From Deltaproteobacteria bacterium (GTDB taxonomy: Bacteria > Desulfobacterota > Binatia > Binatales > Binataceae): DNA of 64,000 bases. Where the stretch lies: NCBI GenBank assembly GCA_021794015.1, contig JAJYRQ010000006.1:1-64000 (forward strand), in the 5' to 3' direction. The position numbers were made by a program, and so were the translations under genes. The notes under the pieces were generated by a model, which did not search any database, was not told the origin of the DNA, and saw nothing but the letters and a program-made list of their open reading frames with translations. Shown here piece by piece: positions 8,038 to 17,734 of the stretch (positions are counted from its first letter, which is position 1; the number at the start of each line of letters is the position of its first letter).

Positions 8038-11000
8038 TTAGCCGGAGCGCGGCGCGCGATGGAAAAACTCCTCTATCGTGGTGTACAACACCGGCACGAA
8101 GAACAGCGTCAAGAGCGTCGACACGCCAAGACCGCCGATCACCGCGCGCGCCAGCGGCGCGTCGGTCTCGCTGCCGACCGCCCAGCTAAAGGCCATCGGC
8201 AAGAGCCCGGCCAGCGTCGCCACGGTGGTCATCAGGATGGGCCTAAGCCGCACCACCGCCGCCCTCAGCACGGCCTCGCGCAGCGCTGCTCCCTGGGAGC
8301 GCAGCAGATTGGTGTAGTGCACCATCAGGACCGCGTTCGACACCACGATGCCGACCATCATGATGACGCCCATGAAGGCCGGCGTGGAAAACGGCGTGCG
8401 CGTGGCCCACAGCGCCCAGACCACGCCCACCACCCCCAGCGGCACCGACACGATCACGATGACCGGATCGGCCAGCGAGCGAAACTGGACCGCCAGCACC
8501 ATGTAGACCAGCATCAGCGCGAGCCCCGTCACGTAGGTGAGGCTTTTGAAGGTCGCGCGCTGCTCGGCGATTTGCCCCGCCAGGCGCACCTTGAAACCCG
8601 GCGGCAGGGTCAGGCGGCCGAGCTTGCGCTCCAGGCTGGCGGCGATCGAACCCAGGTCGCGCCCGGTGGGATTGGCCGTAATGTCGATCACGCGCTCGAG
8701 GTAGCGCCGGTCGACCTCCAGCGGTCCGGAACCCGGCGTTATCCGCGCCAGGCTCTCCAGCCGGACCACGCCCTGGTTGCGCAGGTGGTCGCCGGCAGCC
8801 AGCGGGTTGACCACGAAGGTCGAGGCAAGATCGTCGAAATGGCTGGTGTAACGGTCCTGGTAGCGCGCCACGATGTTGTACTCGTTGCCGGTTTGCGGAT
8901 CGATGAAGACCGAAGGCGACTGGGTCGAGCCGGTGGCCGAGTCGAGGATGAGCTGCGCGGCGCCGTACTCGTAGGTCCCGGCCAGGGCGGCGCGCTCGCG
9001 GTCGATGTTTACGTCAATTTCCGGGAAGTTCTCTTCGCGGCTGATGTGCACGTCGGTGACGCCCGCGGTGGCGCGCATCAGCCGGGCCACGCGCTTTGCG
9101 GTGCGCGCCGCCCGGTCCAGGTCGTAGCCGAACAGCTCGACGTCGATCGGCGCCTCCTGGCCGAAATTCAGAACATGGGTCACGATCCCGCCGGCACGCA
9201 TGAAAAACTGCACCCGCGGAAAACGCCCGCGCAGGTCGTCCCCCAGCCGCGCCATCAACTGGTTGGAGGAGAGCGAGCGCCGGCGCGGATTGACCAGGTA
9301 GACCAGGATATAGGCCGCGTGCGGCCCGGTGTTCGAGGAATAACTCGCCGAGCGCGCCGAGGTGCGTCCGGCGGTCGTTAGAAGCCCGATGTTGGAAAAA
9401 AGCTCCCTTATCCAGGGGCGCGGGATGTCGCGGCGGACCTCGGCCTCGACCTGCTTGACGATCTTTTCGGTTTCCTCGACCCGCGTGCCGACCGGGGCGC
9501 GCATCAGGATTTCGAACTGACTCTCGTCGGTGCTGGGAAAGAACTCCACGCCCAGGGAAGGGGCCAGCCAAACGGCGCTCAGCGCGGCCGCCGCGACCAG
9601 GGCGAAAAGCGTGCCGCGCCGCGAAAGCGCGCGCGCCAGCAGCCGGCCGTACCCCGCCTCCAGTCCAGCCACCATCCGCCGGCAAAGCCCGGCCGCAAGG
9701 CCCGTCAGGCCGCGCCGGACCGCCGCCCCGGGACGCACCAGCCTAAGACAGAGCAGCGGCGTCGCCGTGGTCGAAACAAAGTACGAGGCGGTCAGCGAGC
9801 AGGTGACCGCCACCGCAGTCGGCAAGAACAGAATCTGCCCCACCCCGGTGACGAACAGCGTCGGCAAAAAGACGATGATCGTCGTCACCGTCGAGGCCAG
9901 CACAGGCATCCGCACCTCGTGCGCCGCGGCCAAAACCGAGCGCCGATTGGCGCCGTCAATCGCGAAGTGACGCGAGATGTTCTCCAGCTCGACAATCGAG
10001 TCGTCAACCATCCGTCCCACCGCCAGCGCCAGCCCTCCGAGCGAGAAAATGTTGAGCGTCTGCCCGGACAGGTAAAGCAAAAGAAACGTCGCCAGCATCG
10101 ACAAGGGAATCGCCAGCGAGATGATCAGCGTCGCCCGCAGGTCCTGAACGAATACCAGGATCACCACCAGCGCCAGCACCGCGCCCTGCAGCGCTTCGCT
10201 GCGCAGCGCGGCCACGGCTTCGCGGATATACTTCGACTCGTCGAAACTGATGAGCAGCCTGACCCCCGGCGGCAGCCCCACCAGCCGCCCCAGCGCTTGG
10301 CGCACGCCGTCCACCACGTTGACCGTGTTGCTTCCCGGCTGCTTGTTCACCGCCAGGTAGACGCCACGCCGACCGTTGACCCGCACGATATTGGTCTGTT
10401 GCTCGGTGCCGTCGACGACCCGGCCCAGGTCCCGGATGCGCACCGGGACACCGGCGCGGGCGGCGACCACCAGGTCGTTGGCCGGGCCGATGGTTCTGAG
10501 CTGCGCGTTGGTGTGCACCCGGTACTGATGCCCGCCGATTTTGATCCAGCCGGCGGGCTCGATCAGGTTGGCCCCGTTGAGCGTGCGCACCACGTCGGGG
10601 ATGGTCAGGCCGACCGCGGCCATGCGCTCCCGGTCGAGCAGCGCGGTTATCTGTCGAATCTGGCCGCCGTTGACGGCCACGCCCGCCACCCCGGGCAGTT
10701 GCTCGAGCTGGGGCTCGATGACGTTGCTCGCCAGATCGTAAAGGGCGCGCTCGCCGAGGTTGTCGCCCAAGACCACGATGGTGCAAACCGGGATGTTCGC
10801 AAGGTCGAACTTGAGGATGAACGGCACCTGCACGCCGCTGGGCAGCGTGTTGAGAATCTGCTGAATGTGGTTGGCGGCCTCCACCATGGCAACGTCGGTG
10901 TTGGCTCCCCAGTTGAGCCACACGCTGACCAGCGAGACCCCCTCCTTGGAGGCGGACTCGATATGCTCGACGTCGCTGATTCCGGAGACCGCTTTTTCGA

Positions 11001-11199
11001 TGGGGTAGGTGATGCTGCGCTCGACGTCCTGGGGCCCGGCGCCCGGGTAGAGCGTGCCCACCCGGAGCACCGGCAGATTGATGTTGGGGAAAAGGTCGAT
11101 CGGAAGCCGCTCGAGCGACACCATGCCGAGCAGAATCGTCGCCAGCGTCACCATGGCGATCAGTACGGGGTTCCTGAGCGCAAGCCGGGTAAGCCACAT
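8038..11199 (-). CDS. RND multidrug efflux transporter (second pump subunit)
   Basis: This is an inner-membrane proton-driven efflux transporter of the HAE1/AcrB-MdtC type, 1053 residues. It has 12 predicted membrane segments, two large periplasmic loops, and the TM4 proton-relay Asp pair in GRMVDDSIVELEN near residues 395-396. The N terminus MWLTRLALRNPVLIAMV and the C-terminal FFVPVLYTTIEEF are typical. It lies 76 bp downstream of another, non-identical RND gene and shares its membrane-fusion partner, an MdtABC-like arrangement in which two RND proteins form a mixed trimer. No outer-membrane factor gene is adjacent. Substrates unknown. Confidence 0.93.
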   Translation of the reverse strand: MWLTRLALRNPVLIAMVTLATILLGMVSLERLPIDLFPNINLPVLRVGTLYPGAGPQDVERSITYPIEKAVSGISDVEHIESASKEGVSLVSVWLNWGANTDVAMVEAANHIQQILNTLPSGVQVPFILKFDLANIPVCTIVVLGDNLGERALYDLASNVIEPQLEQLPGVAGVAVNGGQIRQITALLDRERMAAVGLTIPDVVRTLNGANLIEPAGWIKIGGHQYRVHTNAQLRTIGPANDLVVAARAGVPVRIRDLGRVVDGTEQQTNIVRVNGRRGVYLAVNKQPGSNTVNVVDGVRQALGRLVGLPPGVRLLISFDESKYIREAVAALRSEALQGAVLALVVILVFVQDLRATLIISLAIPLSMLATFLLLYLSGQTLNIFSLGGLALAVGRMVDDSIVELENISRHFAIDGANRRSVLAAAHEVRMPVLASTVTTIIVFLPTLFVTGVGQILFLPTAVAVTCSLTASYFVSTTATPLLCLRLVRPGAAVRRGLTGLAAGLCRRMVAGLEAGYGRLLARALSRRGTLFALVAAAALSAVWLAPSLGVEFFPSTDESQFEILMRAPVGTRVEETEKIVKQVEAEVRRDIPRPWIRELFSNIGLLTTAGRTSARSASYSSNTGPHAAYILVYLVNPRRRSLSSNQLMARLGDDLRGRFPRVQFFMRAGGIVTHVLNFGQEAPIDVELFGYDLDRAARTAKRVARLMRATAGVTDVHISREENFPEIDVNIDRERAALAGTYEYGAAQLILDSATGSTQSPSVFIDPQTGNEYNIVARYQDRYTSHFDDLASTFVVNPLAAGDHLRNQGVVRLESLARITPGSGPLEVDRRYLERVIDITANPTGRDLGSIAASLERKLGRLTLPPGFKVRLAGQIAEQRATFKSLTYVTGLALMLVYMVLAVQFRSLADPVIVIVSVPLGVVGVVWALWATRTPFSTPAFMGVIMMVGIVVSNAVLMVHYTNLLRSQGAALREAVLRAAVVRLRPILMTTVATLAGLLPMAFSWAVGSETDAPLARAVIGGLGVSTLLTLFFVPVLYTTIEEFFHRAPRSG

Positions 11200-11275
11200 A
11201 AGCCGCCTGCCTCAAGCGCCGGCGCCGGCCTCCTGCGCCCGCTGCCGCGCCTTTGGCGGCACGCCGCGCAGCTCG

Positions 11276-14200
11276 CTAAGCTCGCTGGTCGTCATCGCCG
11301 TCGTCGAAACCGGGCAGCCGGCGGGGAAAGCGGCGCTCGCTCAATTCGTAGATGGTGGGAACCAGGAAAAGCGTGAGCACCGTCGAGACCGCCAGACCCC
11401 CGATAACCGCGCGCGCCAGCGGAGCGTTGGTCTCGGCGCCCACCCCCCATCCCAGCGCCATCGGCAACAGCCCTACCAGCGTGGCCGCGGTCGTCATCAG
11501 CACCGGCCTAAGCCGGGTCCGCGCGGCGCCGATTACGGCCGCGTGCAACTCGACGCCCCGGCGGCGCAGAAGATTGGTGTAGTCAACCATCAACACCGCG
11601 TTGGACACCACGATGCCGGCCATCATGATTACGCCCATGAACGAGCTTACCGAAAGCGGCGTCCCGGTCAGGAACAAGGCCCAGGCAACCCCGGTGAGCC
11701 CCAACGGCACCGTGAACATGATGATCAGCGGATCGAGCAGCGAACGGAACTGCGAAGCCAGAACCATGTAGACCAGCGCAATCGCCAGGGCCGCAGCGAA
11801 GCCCAGGCTGGCAAAGGCCGTCTGCTGCTCGGCGATCTGACCGCCCAGACGCACCGTGAAACCTGGCGTAGGCGCAAGCTCGGCCAGCTTGGCTCGCAGC
11901 CGCGCCGCCACCGTACCCAGGTCGCTGCCCAGCGGATTGGCCGTGACGTCGATGACGCGCTGCAGGTACTTGCGGTCGATCTCGAGCGGGCCGCTGCCGG
12001 GCCTGATGCTGGCGACGTTTCGCAGCGGCACGATGGTGTTGGCCTGCGGCTGTCCGGTCGGACCGGCCAGCCCGGCTTGCGGCGCCAGCGGCGGCGGAGG
12101 CGGCTGCAGGCCGCCGCCGGGCAGCGCGCCGCCGGCGCCGGCTCCCGGAACCCCGGTCGTGATCAGGTTGAGCGAGGCGGGCAAGCCGCTGACCGAGGCG
12201 GCCGGCCCCATCCCGCGGTTGACCAGGAAGATGTCTCCCAGGTCGCTTAGGTGCGAGCGATCTTCGGGCCGCAACTGGACGATGATGTTGTACTCGTTGC
12301 CGGTCACCGGGTCGGTGTAGACCGGAGGGTTAAGGGTGTTGCCGTTAAGGGAGTAGAGGACGGCGTTGGCGGCGTCGCGTTCGTTGATGCCCACGAGCGC
12401 GGCCTTGGTGCGGTCGATGTTCACGTCGAGTTCGGGAAAGTCGCGCTCGCGCGCCACCTGGATATCGCTAAGGCCACCCACGGCCCGCATCGCGTCGGCC
12501 ACCTTCTCGGCCAGCGCCCTGCCGGTAGCGAGGTCGTAGCCCAGCACCTCGGCATCAACCGGCGCCGGGGTGCCGAAATTCAGGACGTTGCGCACGATCC
12601 CCGAAGGACTCACCGTGATGCGGGCCTGGGGAAAAGCGGCCCGCAGGGCCGGCCGCAGGCGGTTCACCAGCTCTGCCGTGGACCAGCGGCGCCGGTCCGG
12701 CGCCGCCAGGTCCACCTGTATGAAGGCGGCGTGCGGCCCGGTGTTGCTCGAATAGACGGCCGCCTCGGCGTTGACCTTGCCCGCCGTGGTCAAAAGCCCG
12801 ACGTTCGACAGCATCAGGCGAACAGTGCCCTGCGGCATCCCGGCCCTGATGAACCGCTCGACTTCTCCGACCAGCCGTTCGGTAGCCTTAAGTGTGGCGC
12901 CGACCGGCGCGCGCAGCGTCACCTGGAATTGGCTCTCGTCGGTGGCCGGGAAGAACTCGGTCCCGATAAACGGGACCAGGGCAAGCGAGGCCAGCGAAAA
13001 CACCAGCACCGCCCCCATCGTAAGCCGCCGCCGGACCAGCGCGGCGCCGAGCAGCCGCTGATAGCCGCTATCCAGCCATGCTACCAAGCGGCGCGCCCGT
13101 TCGGCCAAAAAGCCAAACGCCGAACGGCTGGCGGCGCGCCCCTGCTCCGCCCGGTCCAGGTAGCGCAGGCAAAGCAGCGGCGTGGCCGTGGTCGAAACCA
13201 GAAAGCTTGCCCCCAGCGCGTAGCTGATCGCCAGCGCCGTGGGAATGAACAAAAGCTGCGCCACGCCGGTGATGAAAATGATCGGCAGAAAGACCACCAC
13301 CGTCGTGATCGTCGAGGCCAGAATCGGCATCGAGACCTCCTGCGCCGCCGCCAGCGCCGCCTGCGTGCCGCGCTCTCCGGCCGCGAAATGCCGCACCATG
13401 TTCTCGAGCATCACGATGGCGTCGTCCACCAGGCGGCCCACGCCCAGGGCCAGCCCGCCCAGGGTGAAAACGTTGATGGTCTGGGCGGAAAAGTAGAAGA
13501 GCAGAAAGGTCATCATGAACGACAGCGGAATGGCCAGCGCCACGATGACCGTCGCCCGCAGGCTTTGCAGGAAAAGAAGAATCACCGCAAACGCTAAAAG
13601 CGCGCCCTGCGCCGCCTCGCGCTCCAGGCTGGCGATCGACTCCCTGATGTAGCGCGACTGGTCGAAGGTCACGTCCAGCCTGACCCCCGGCGCAACTCCG
13701 ACCAGGTGGCGGATGCGCCGGCGCACCCGGTCCACGACCTCCACGGTGTTGGCGCCGGGCTCCTTGTTCACGGCCAGGTAAACCGCGTGGCGGCCGTTGA
13801 CCCGCACCACGTTGGTCTGTTCCTCGAAGGAGTCGCGCACGCTGGCGATGTCGCGCACCTTGACCGGGACCCGGGCGCGGGAGCCGATCACGATATCGCC
13901 CAAGTGCGCGATCACCCTGAACTGCGAGTTGGAGAAAACGTTGTACTGCCGCTTGCCGACGCGCACCCATCCCGAGGGCTGAATCAGGTTGGAGTTGCCC
14001 ACGGCGTTGACCACGTCCAGGATGGAGACCGCGCGGGCGGCCATCTTGTCGCGGTCGACGCTGATGGTTATCTGTCGAATCTTTCCGCCGTTGACCGTCG
14101 CCGAGGCGACGCCGGAAAGCTGCTCGAGCTGCGGCTCGATCGTGTTGTAGGCAAGATCGTAGAGCGCGCGCTGGTCCAGGCCGCCGCCCGCAACCGTAAC

Positions 14201-14620
14201 GTCGCACACCGGCAGGTTCGATACGTCGAACTTGATGACAAACGGCTGCTGGATGCCCACCGGAAGCGTGTTGATGATCTGCTCGATGTGCTGCGTCACC
14301 TCGACCATCGCGCTGTCGATGCTGGCGCCCCAATGCAGCCATACCTGCACGATCGAAAGGCCGTCCTTCGAGGCCGACTGAACGTGGTCGACGTCCGAGA
14401 CCGAGGTCACCGCCTTCTCGATCTGGTAGGTGACGGTCTTCTCGATGTCCTCGGGGCTGGCGCCCTGGTAGATTGTTCCGACGATCAGCACGGGGAGCGA
14501 AATGTTGGGGAAGAGATCGACCGGGAGGCGGTCAAGCGAGGTGGCGCCGAGCACGACCAGCCCGACCGACACCATCAGAATGAGAATCGGATTGCGCAGC
14601 GCCGCCCGCGTCAGCCACAT
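11276..14620 (-). CDS. RND multidrug efflux transporter (first pump subunit, with Pro/Gly-rich insert)
   Basis: This is the first of two tandem AcrB/MdtB-type inner-membrane pumps, 1114 residues. The TM4 Asp pair is in GRLVDDAIVMLEN near residues 398-399. Compared with its neighbour it carries an extra low-complexity stretch at about residues 802-858 (coding around 12215-12045), rich in Gly, Pro and Ala with a run of prolines, placed in the second periplasmic loop just before a segment (IRPGSGPLEIDRKYL) conserved in both paralogues. It starts 16 bp after the fusion protein stop, so they are one operon. The insert might be a linker that affects partner docking; that is inference. Confidence 0.93.
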   Translation of the reverse strand: MWLTRAALRNPILILMVSVGLVVLGATSLDRLPVDLFPNISLPVLIVGTIYQGASPEDIEKTVTYQIEKAVTSVSDVDHVQSASKDGLSIVQVWLHWGASIDSAMVEVTQHIEQIINTLPVGIQQPFVIKFDVSNLPVCDVTVAGGGLDQRALYDLAYNTIEPQLEQLSGVASATVNGGKIRQITISVDRDKMAARAVSILDVVNAVGNSNLIQPSGWVRVGKRQYNVFSNSQFRVIAHLGDIVIGSRARVPVKVRDIASVRDSFEEQTNVVRVNGRHAVYLAVNKEPGANTVEVVDRVRRRIRHLVGVAPGVRLDVTFDQSRYIRESIASLEREAAQGALLAFAVILLFLQSLRATVIVALAIPLSFMMTFLLFYFSAQTINVFTLGGLALGVGRLVDDAIVMLENMVRHFAAGERGTQAALAAAQEVSMPILASTITTVVVFLPIIFITGVAQLLFIPTALAISYALGASFLVSTTATPLLCLRYLDRAEQGRAASRSAFGFLAERARRLVAWLDSGYQRLLGAALVRRRLTMGAVLVFSLASLALVPFIGTEFFPATDESQFQVTLRAPVGATLKATERLVGEVERFIRAGMPQGTVRLMLSNVGLLTTAGKVNAEAAVYSSNTGPHAAFIQVDLAAPDRRRWSTAELVNRLRPALRAAFPQARITVSPSGIVRNVLNFGTPAPVDAEVLGYDLATGRALAEKVADAMRAVGGLSDIQVARERDFPELDVNIDRTKAALVGINERDAANAVLYSLNGNTLNPPVYTDPVTGNEYNIIVQLRPEDRSHLSDLGDIFLVNRGMGPAASVSGLPASLNLITTGVPGAGAGGALPGGGLQPPPPPLAPQAGLAGPTGQPQANTIVPLRNVASIRPGSGPLEIDRKYLQRVIDVTANPLGSDLGTVAARLRAKLAELAPTPGFTVRLGGQIAEQQTAFASLGFAAALAIALVYMVLASQFRSLLDPLIIMFTVPLGLTGVAWALFLTGTPLSVSSFMGVIMMAGIVVSNAVLMVDYTNLLRRRGVELHAAVIGAARTRLRPVLMTTAATLVGLLPMALGWGVGAETNAPLARAVIGGLAVSTVLTLFLVPTIYELSERRFPRRLPGFDDGDDDQRA

Positions 14621-14636
14621 CGCTCATGCACCGCGG

Positions 14637-15728
14637 TCAGCGGGGCGAAAGCGCCGGCTGCGCGCCGGCGTTGCCGGCCTCCAGCGCCACCCGGACCGGC
14701 GTATTGTCGGTCAGCATCTGCCAGCCGGAGACGACCACCAGCGAGCGGTCGTCGAGCCCGCGACGCACTTCCACCACGTCGTCCTCCTGGAGTCCGGTTG
14801 CGATCGCGACCAGCTTGGCGCGCCGGTCCTGAACGCAATAAACGAAGGCGCCCTCGGAGTTTCTTAAGACTGCCTCGGCCGGTACGGTAAGCGCAGCGGG
14901 TCGTTCGTAGAGCGCCAGCCGGACCCGGGCGAACATTCCAGGTCTCAGCTCGCCCTCGCGGTTGGCGATATCGATCTCGGTCTGCATCGTGCGGGTTGCC
15001 GGGTCGAGGCCCTGCGCCAGGCGCGTGACCTTGCCGGCGAAGGGGTGGCCAGGATAAGCGTCGTTGGTCACGGTCACCCGGGCGCCTACCCGTAAAAGCC
15101 CAACGTCCTCTTCCGGCACATAGACGAAGACACGCACCGTGCTGATGTCGGCGATCACGAAAAGCGCGGTATTGTTGGCGCCACCGGGCAGCACCAGGTA
15201 GCCGGGATCGAAGTTGCGTTGAATGATGTAGCCGTCGAAGGGAGCGCGGATTTGCCGGTAGTCGTACAGGGTTTTTTGGGTCCTGAGCGCCTCGCGCGCG
15301 GTGCGATAGCTCGCTCGGGCGTTATCCAGGTCCTGGCGCGACTCGGCGCCGCTGTCATAGAGCTGCTTGATTCGCTGGTAGGTGACCCTGGCCAGCTCGT
15401 AGTTGGTCCTGGCCTGGGCGTACGCCGCTTCCTGCTCCGGGTAGGTGAGCAGCGCCAGGAGTTGGCCGCGCCTTACGAAATCGCCCCGGTTGACGTTGAC
15501 CTCTTTGATAAAGCCCGGCACCTTTGCGGTAAGCTCGGCCTGCTGGATGCCCATCACGTCGCCGGTCAGCGTAAGCCAGCGGGTCAGGTTACGCCTGAGG
15601 GGCCGCACCGCGACTACCAAGGGAGTCTTGGGACGGGCGGGCGCGGCCTTGGCGCGCGGGTCGCATCCCGCGGCCAGCGCCCAGAGCGCGAGCAATGCGG
15701 TTACGCCCGCAATGGTCGAAAGCCGCAC
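14637..15728 (-). CDS. RND periplasmic membrane-fusion lipoprotein
   Basis: This is a membrane-fusion (adaptor) protein of the HlyD/AcrA family that links the RND pump to an outer-membrane channel; 363 residues. The start is GTG at 15728, which gives an N-terminal lipoprotein signal ending LAAGC (Cys22), so the protein is predicted anchored in the inner membrane facing the periplasm. Visible domains: lipoyl/barrel-sandwich halves (PGFIKEVNVNRGDFVRRGQL and APFDGYI), an alpha-hairpin between them (about 110-160), a beta-barrel, and a membrane-proximal domain (VPAEAVLRN). First gene of the efflux operon. The long open frame upstream of GTG is not protein-like. Confidence 0.92.
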   Translation of the reverse strand: MRLSTIAGVTALLALWALAAGCDPRAKAAPARPKTPLVVAVRPLRRNLTRWLTLTGDVMGIQQAELTAKVPGFIKEVNVNRGDFVRRGQLLALLTYPEQEAAYAQARTNYELARVTYQRIKQLYDSGAESRQDLDNARASYRTAREALRTQKTLYDYRQIRAPFDGYIIQRNFDPGYLVLPGGANNTALFVIADISTVRVFVYVPEEDVGLLRVGARVTVTNDAYPGHPFAGKVTRLAQGLDPATRTMQTEIDIANREGELRPGMFARVRLALYERPAALTVPAEAVLRNSEGAFVYCVQDRRAKLVAIATGLQEDDVVEVRRGLDDRSLVVVSGWQMLTDNTPVRVALEAGNAGAQPALSPR

Positions 15729-16054
15729 GGGGCCGGGCCTTGCTGGCGCTGGCGAACCGCGGCGGTGCCAAAACCGGCGCCGCAACGCGCAGCCCGCGCC
15801 GGCAGGCGCGGACCGCGCGCCAGGGCAGGGCTCAGCGGCGCCCGGCACAAACGCCCGCGTCGGACCGCGGCTATGGGCGCAGCGCAGGGTCAAAGCGCAC
15901 CGCCAGCCGCAAGCCGCCGGCGTGCTGTAGCCGCAACGGTAAAGGTTTGCCACGCCTGACAGGCCTCGGGTGAAATCATAGCGCAACGCGCCAGCGGTCG
16001 CGCCGGCCGGCCGCCGGCACGACATCCCAGACAACGGACGCGCTGCTGCTGCGC
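15729..16054. other. Intergenic region upstream of efflux operon
   Basis: This 326-bp gap lies between the DapA-like gene (its 3' end) and the efflux operon start. GC-rich, with several short inverted repeats. No regulator gene, no clear sigma-70 promoter and no operator palindrome was recognised. Confidence 0.4.
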
Positions 16055-17242
16055 CTAGTTGTGCGCGTATGCCGGCGGTTGAGGCAGAGCTTCCACCCGG
16101 CTGAGCCACGCGGATTCCAGCGTCGCGCCGGCCGCACTCCTCAGTTCCTTGAAGCGGCGAGCGAATTCGCCCCGCTCCTCGGCGCTAAGCGCCGGCGTTC
16201 CCGGCGCGACGGCGTCGCTGCCGCAAACGCCGAGCTCAACCAGCGCCGCCTTCAGGCAGGCGATCGCCGGCAACACGCTCTGGTTTCCGCGCCGTATCGT
16301 GCAGACCTGGCGGTACTTGCCCAAAACCTCCGCGTACGAGCGCATCAGGGCAAGGTCGCCCTGCCGGCAGACTTCCCAGGCGCGGTTCCATTCGCGCGGC
16401 CAGACATTGCCGGCACCCGCCACCACGCCGTAGGGCTCGGCCTCTCGCATCAGGTAGCGGTTCCAGCAACGGCGAGCCCAGCCAAGCAGACCGGCCGGCG
16501 CAGCGAACAGGTCGAAGATGAGGTACGGGTTTCCCGGATAGATGGCGAACTGCCCGTGGCTCTTAAAGTGCGCCGCGGCCTTGGTGTAATTGCCCAGCAC
16601 GGCCTTGCTCGCCGTCACCTTGATGCCCCAGACGTAGGGCAGCCGGCTCATCCGCTTGACGTCGCGCGTGTGGAGATGCTGCGCTTTGCCGGGGGCGGCG
16701 ATTTCGGCGTTGTCGTAGAGAAAGACCGGCAGCGAGGCGCCATGCTTGGCGAATACCGCGGCAAAGTCGCGTTCCACAAGCGTTACCGGGTCGGCCGCGT
16801 CCGCCACCGAAAGCGGCGCTATCACCGCAGCGTCGGCCTTGAGCTCGAGGGCGTAAGCCAGGTTTTCCACGGTTTCAGCCGCGGTCGGCGCGGTGACGCC
16901 GACCCACGCCTCCACGCCGGGCACGCTGCGGCACTCTTCGACCGCAAGCCGGGCTGCCTGCTGGCGGCGCGGATTGTCGATGCGATGCCATTCGCCCGTG
17001 GTACCGGCGGCAAAGATCACTCGCGCACCGCTACCCTGCTGAATCACATACCGGATTACGGCGCGCTGCTCGTCTTCGATGATGCGGCCGGCGCGGTCGA
17101 AAATGGTCACAACCGGCACTGAAAGACCCGGCGGCGGCGCGTAGGGTTGGGACCGCCCCTGGCGCGGCGCGCCGTCCACGGAGCCTCGCGGCGCGGGCGC
17201 TGCGGCGCCGTTGTGACCCACGGATACGCTTGCTTGTGTCAT
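16055..17242 (-). CDS. Dihydrodipicolinate synthase/N-acetylneuraminate lyase family protein
   Basis: The product is a TIM-barrel class I aldolase of the DapA/NanA superfamily, 395 residues from the chosen start. Visible are the pyruvate-binding GTTGEWHRI loop, the Tyr in FLYDNAEI and the Schiff-base Lys in WGIKVTASKAV near residue 210. It is longer than DapA (about 290) because of a Gly/Pro/Ala-rich N terminus of about 40 residues and a longer C-terminal helical part. No lysine genes are adjacent, so a role in 2-keto-acid aldol cleavage or synthesis is more likely than lysine synthesis. The start is ambiguous between ATG 17242 (GGAGG 11 nt upstream) and ATG 17263. Confidence 0.8.
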   Translation of the reverse strand: MTQASVSVGHNGAAAPAPRGSVDGAPRQGRSQPYAPPPGLSVPVVTIFDRAGRIIEDEQRAVIRYVIQQGSGARVIFAAGTTGEWHRIDNPRRQQAARLAVEECRSVPGVEAWVGVTAPTAAETVENLAYALELKADAAVIAPLSVADAADPVTLVERDFAAVFAKHGASLPVFLYDNAEIAAPGKAQHLHTRDVKRMSRLPYVWGIKVTASKAVLGNYTKAAAHFKSHGQFAIYPGNPYLIFDLFAAPAGLLGWARRCWNRYLMREAEPYGVVAGAGNVWPREWNRAWEVCRQGDLALMRSYAEVLGKYRQVCTIRRGNQSVLPAIACLKAALVELGVCGSDAVAPGTPALSAEERGEFARRFKELRSAAGATLESAWLSRVEALPQPPAYAHN

Positions 17243-17355
17243 GGGTTGTAAAGCCTCCGCCATGATTGCGGCGCACGCCTGCGCGGTAAAATTCAAGTAT
17301 AGGGTCGCTCTCCCGGTTCCACAACAGTCGGTTGCGTCGAGCCGCCCCGCGCGGC

Positions 17356-17384
17356 TTGTCTGCGGGCAGGAGACGTGTTAAGGT
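17356..17384 (+). promoter_or_regulatory. Candidate sigma-70 promoter of rpmE
   Basis: TTGTCT (356-361, offset 17000) and TAAGGT (379-384) are separated by 17 bp, 44 bp ahead of the rpmE ATG. The -35 matches 4/6 and the -10 only about 3/6, so this is a tentative call. Confidence 0.35.
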
Positions 17385-17412
17385 TAGTCTTGGGTGCCCG
17401 TAACGGACCGCC

Positions 17413-17427
17413 GTTAGTGACGCTAAC
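17413..17427 (+). promoter_or_regulatory. Short perfect inverted repeat abutting rpmE start
   Basis: GTTAGTGACGCTAAC ends immediately before the ATG of rpmE. Its 5-bp arms flank a 5-base centre. It might be an operator or a small mRNA hairpin over the initiation site; no SD-like sequence is otherwise evident there. Confidence 0.35.
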
Positions 17428-17628
17428 ATGAAGGCCGGAATCCATCCCACCTACCTGCGCTGCACGGTCACCTGCGCGTGCGGCAACACCTTCGTGACTC
17501 GTTCGACCAGACCTGAACTCCGGGTCGAGGTCTGCTCGCAGTGTCATCCCTTTTACACCGGGCAGCAGCGTCTGGTTGACACCGCGGGACGCGTCGAGCG
17601 GTTCAAGCGCAAGTACGGCTTCAAGTAG
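17428..17628 (+). CDS. rpmE: 50S ribosomal protein L31 (zinc-binding type)
   Basis: L31 is a small large-subunit ribosomal protein at the 30S-50S bridge. The 66-residue product carries the four zinc-binding cysteines of the C+ type (C16, C18, C36, C39) and the [20 protein letters not shown] core, so it is the zinc-requiring form rather than the zinc-free paralogue. It is followed by prfA and prmC, a common conserved order (rpmE-prfA-prmC). Confidence 0.97.
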   Translation: MKAGIHPTYLRCTVTCACGNTFVTRSTRPELRVEVCSQCHPFYTGQQRLVDTAGRVERFKRKYGFK

Positions 17629-17642
17629 CATTGTAGCTCCCG

Positions 17643-17676
17643 CCGCCCGCGGCGCCTTTGGCGTCCGGGTGGGCGG
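17643..17676 (+). terminator. Hairpin between rpmE and prfA
   Basis: CCGCCC...GGGCGG outer arms with an inner GCGCC/GGCGT pairing form a GC-rich stem-loop 15 bp after rpmE. There is no T-run, so it may only attenuate or process the transcript. Confidence 0.35.
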
Positions 17677-17734
17677 GGGATGGTCGTTTACGCTGAAGGC
17701 GGCGGGCCGAAGGCGTCCGGCTTGAGGACAAGGC

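Noticed and set aside
8014..15000. Several long plus-strand open frames opposite the RND genes
   Set aside because: They are shadows of the minus-strand efflux genes, with composition biased to His, Arg and Gln as expected for antisense frames in GC-rich DNA.
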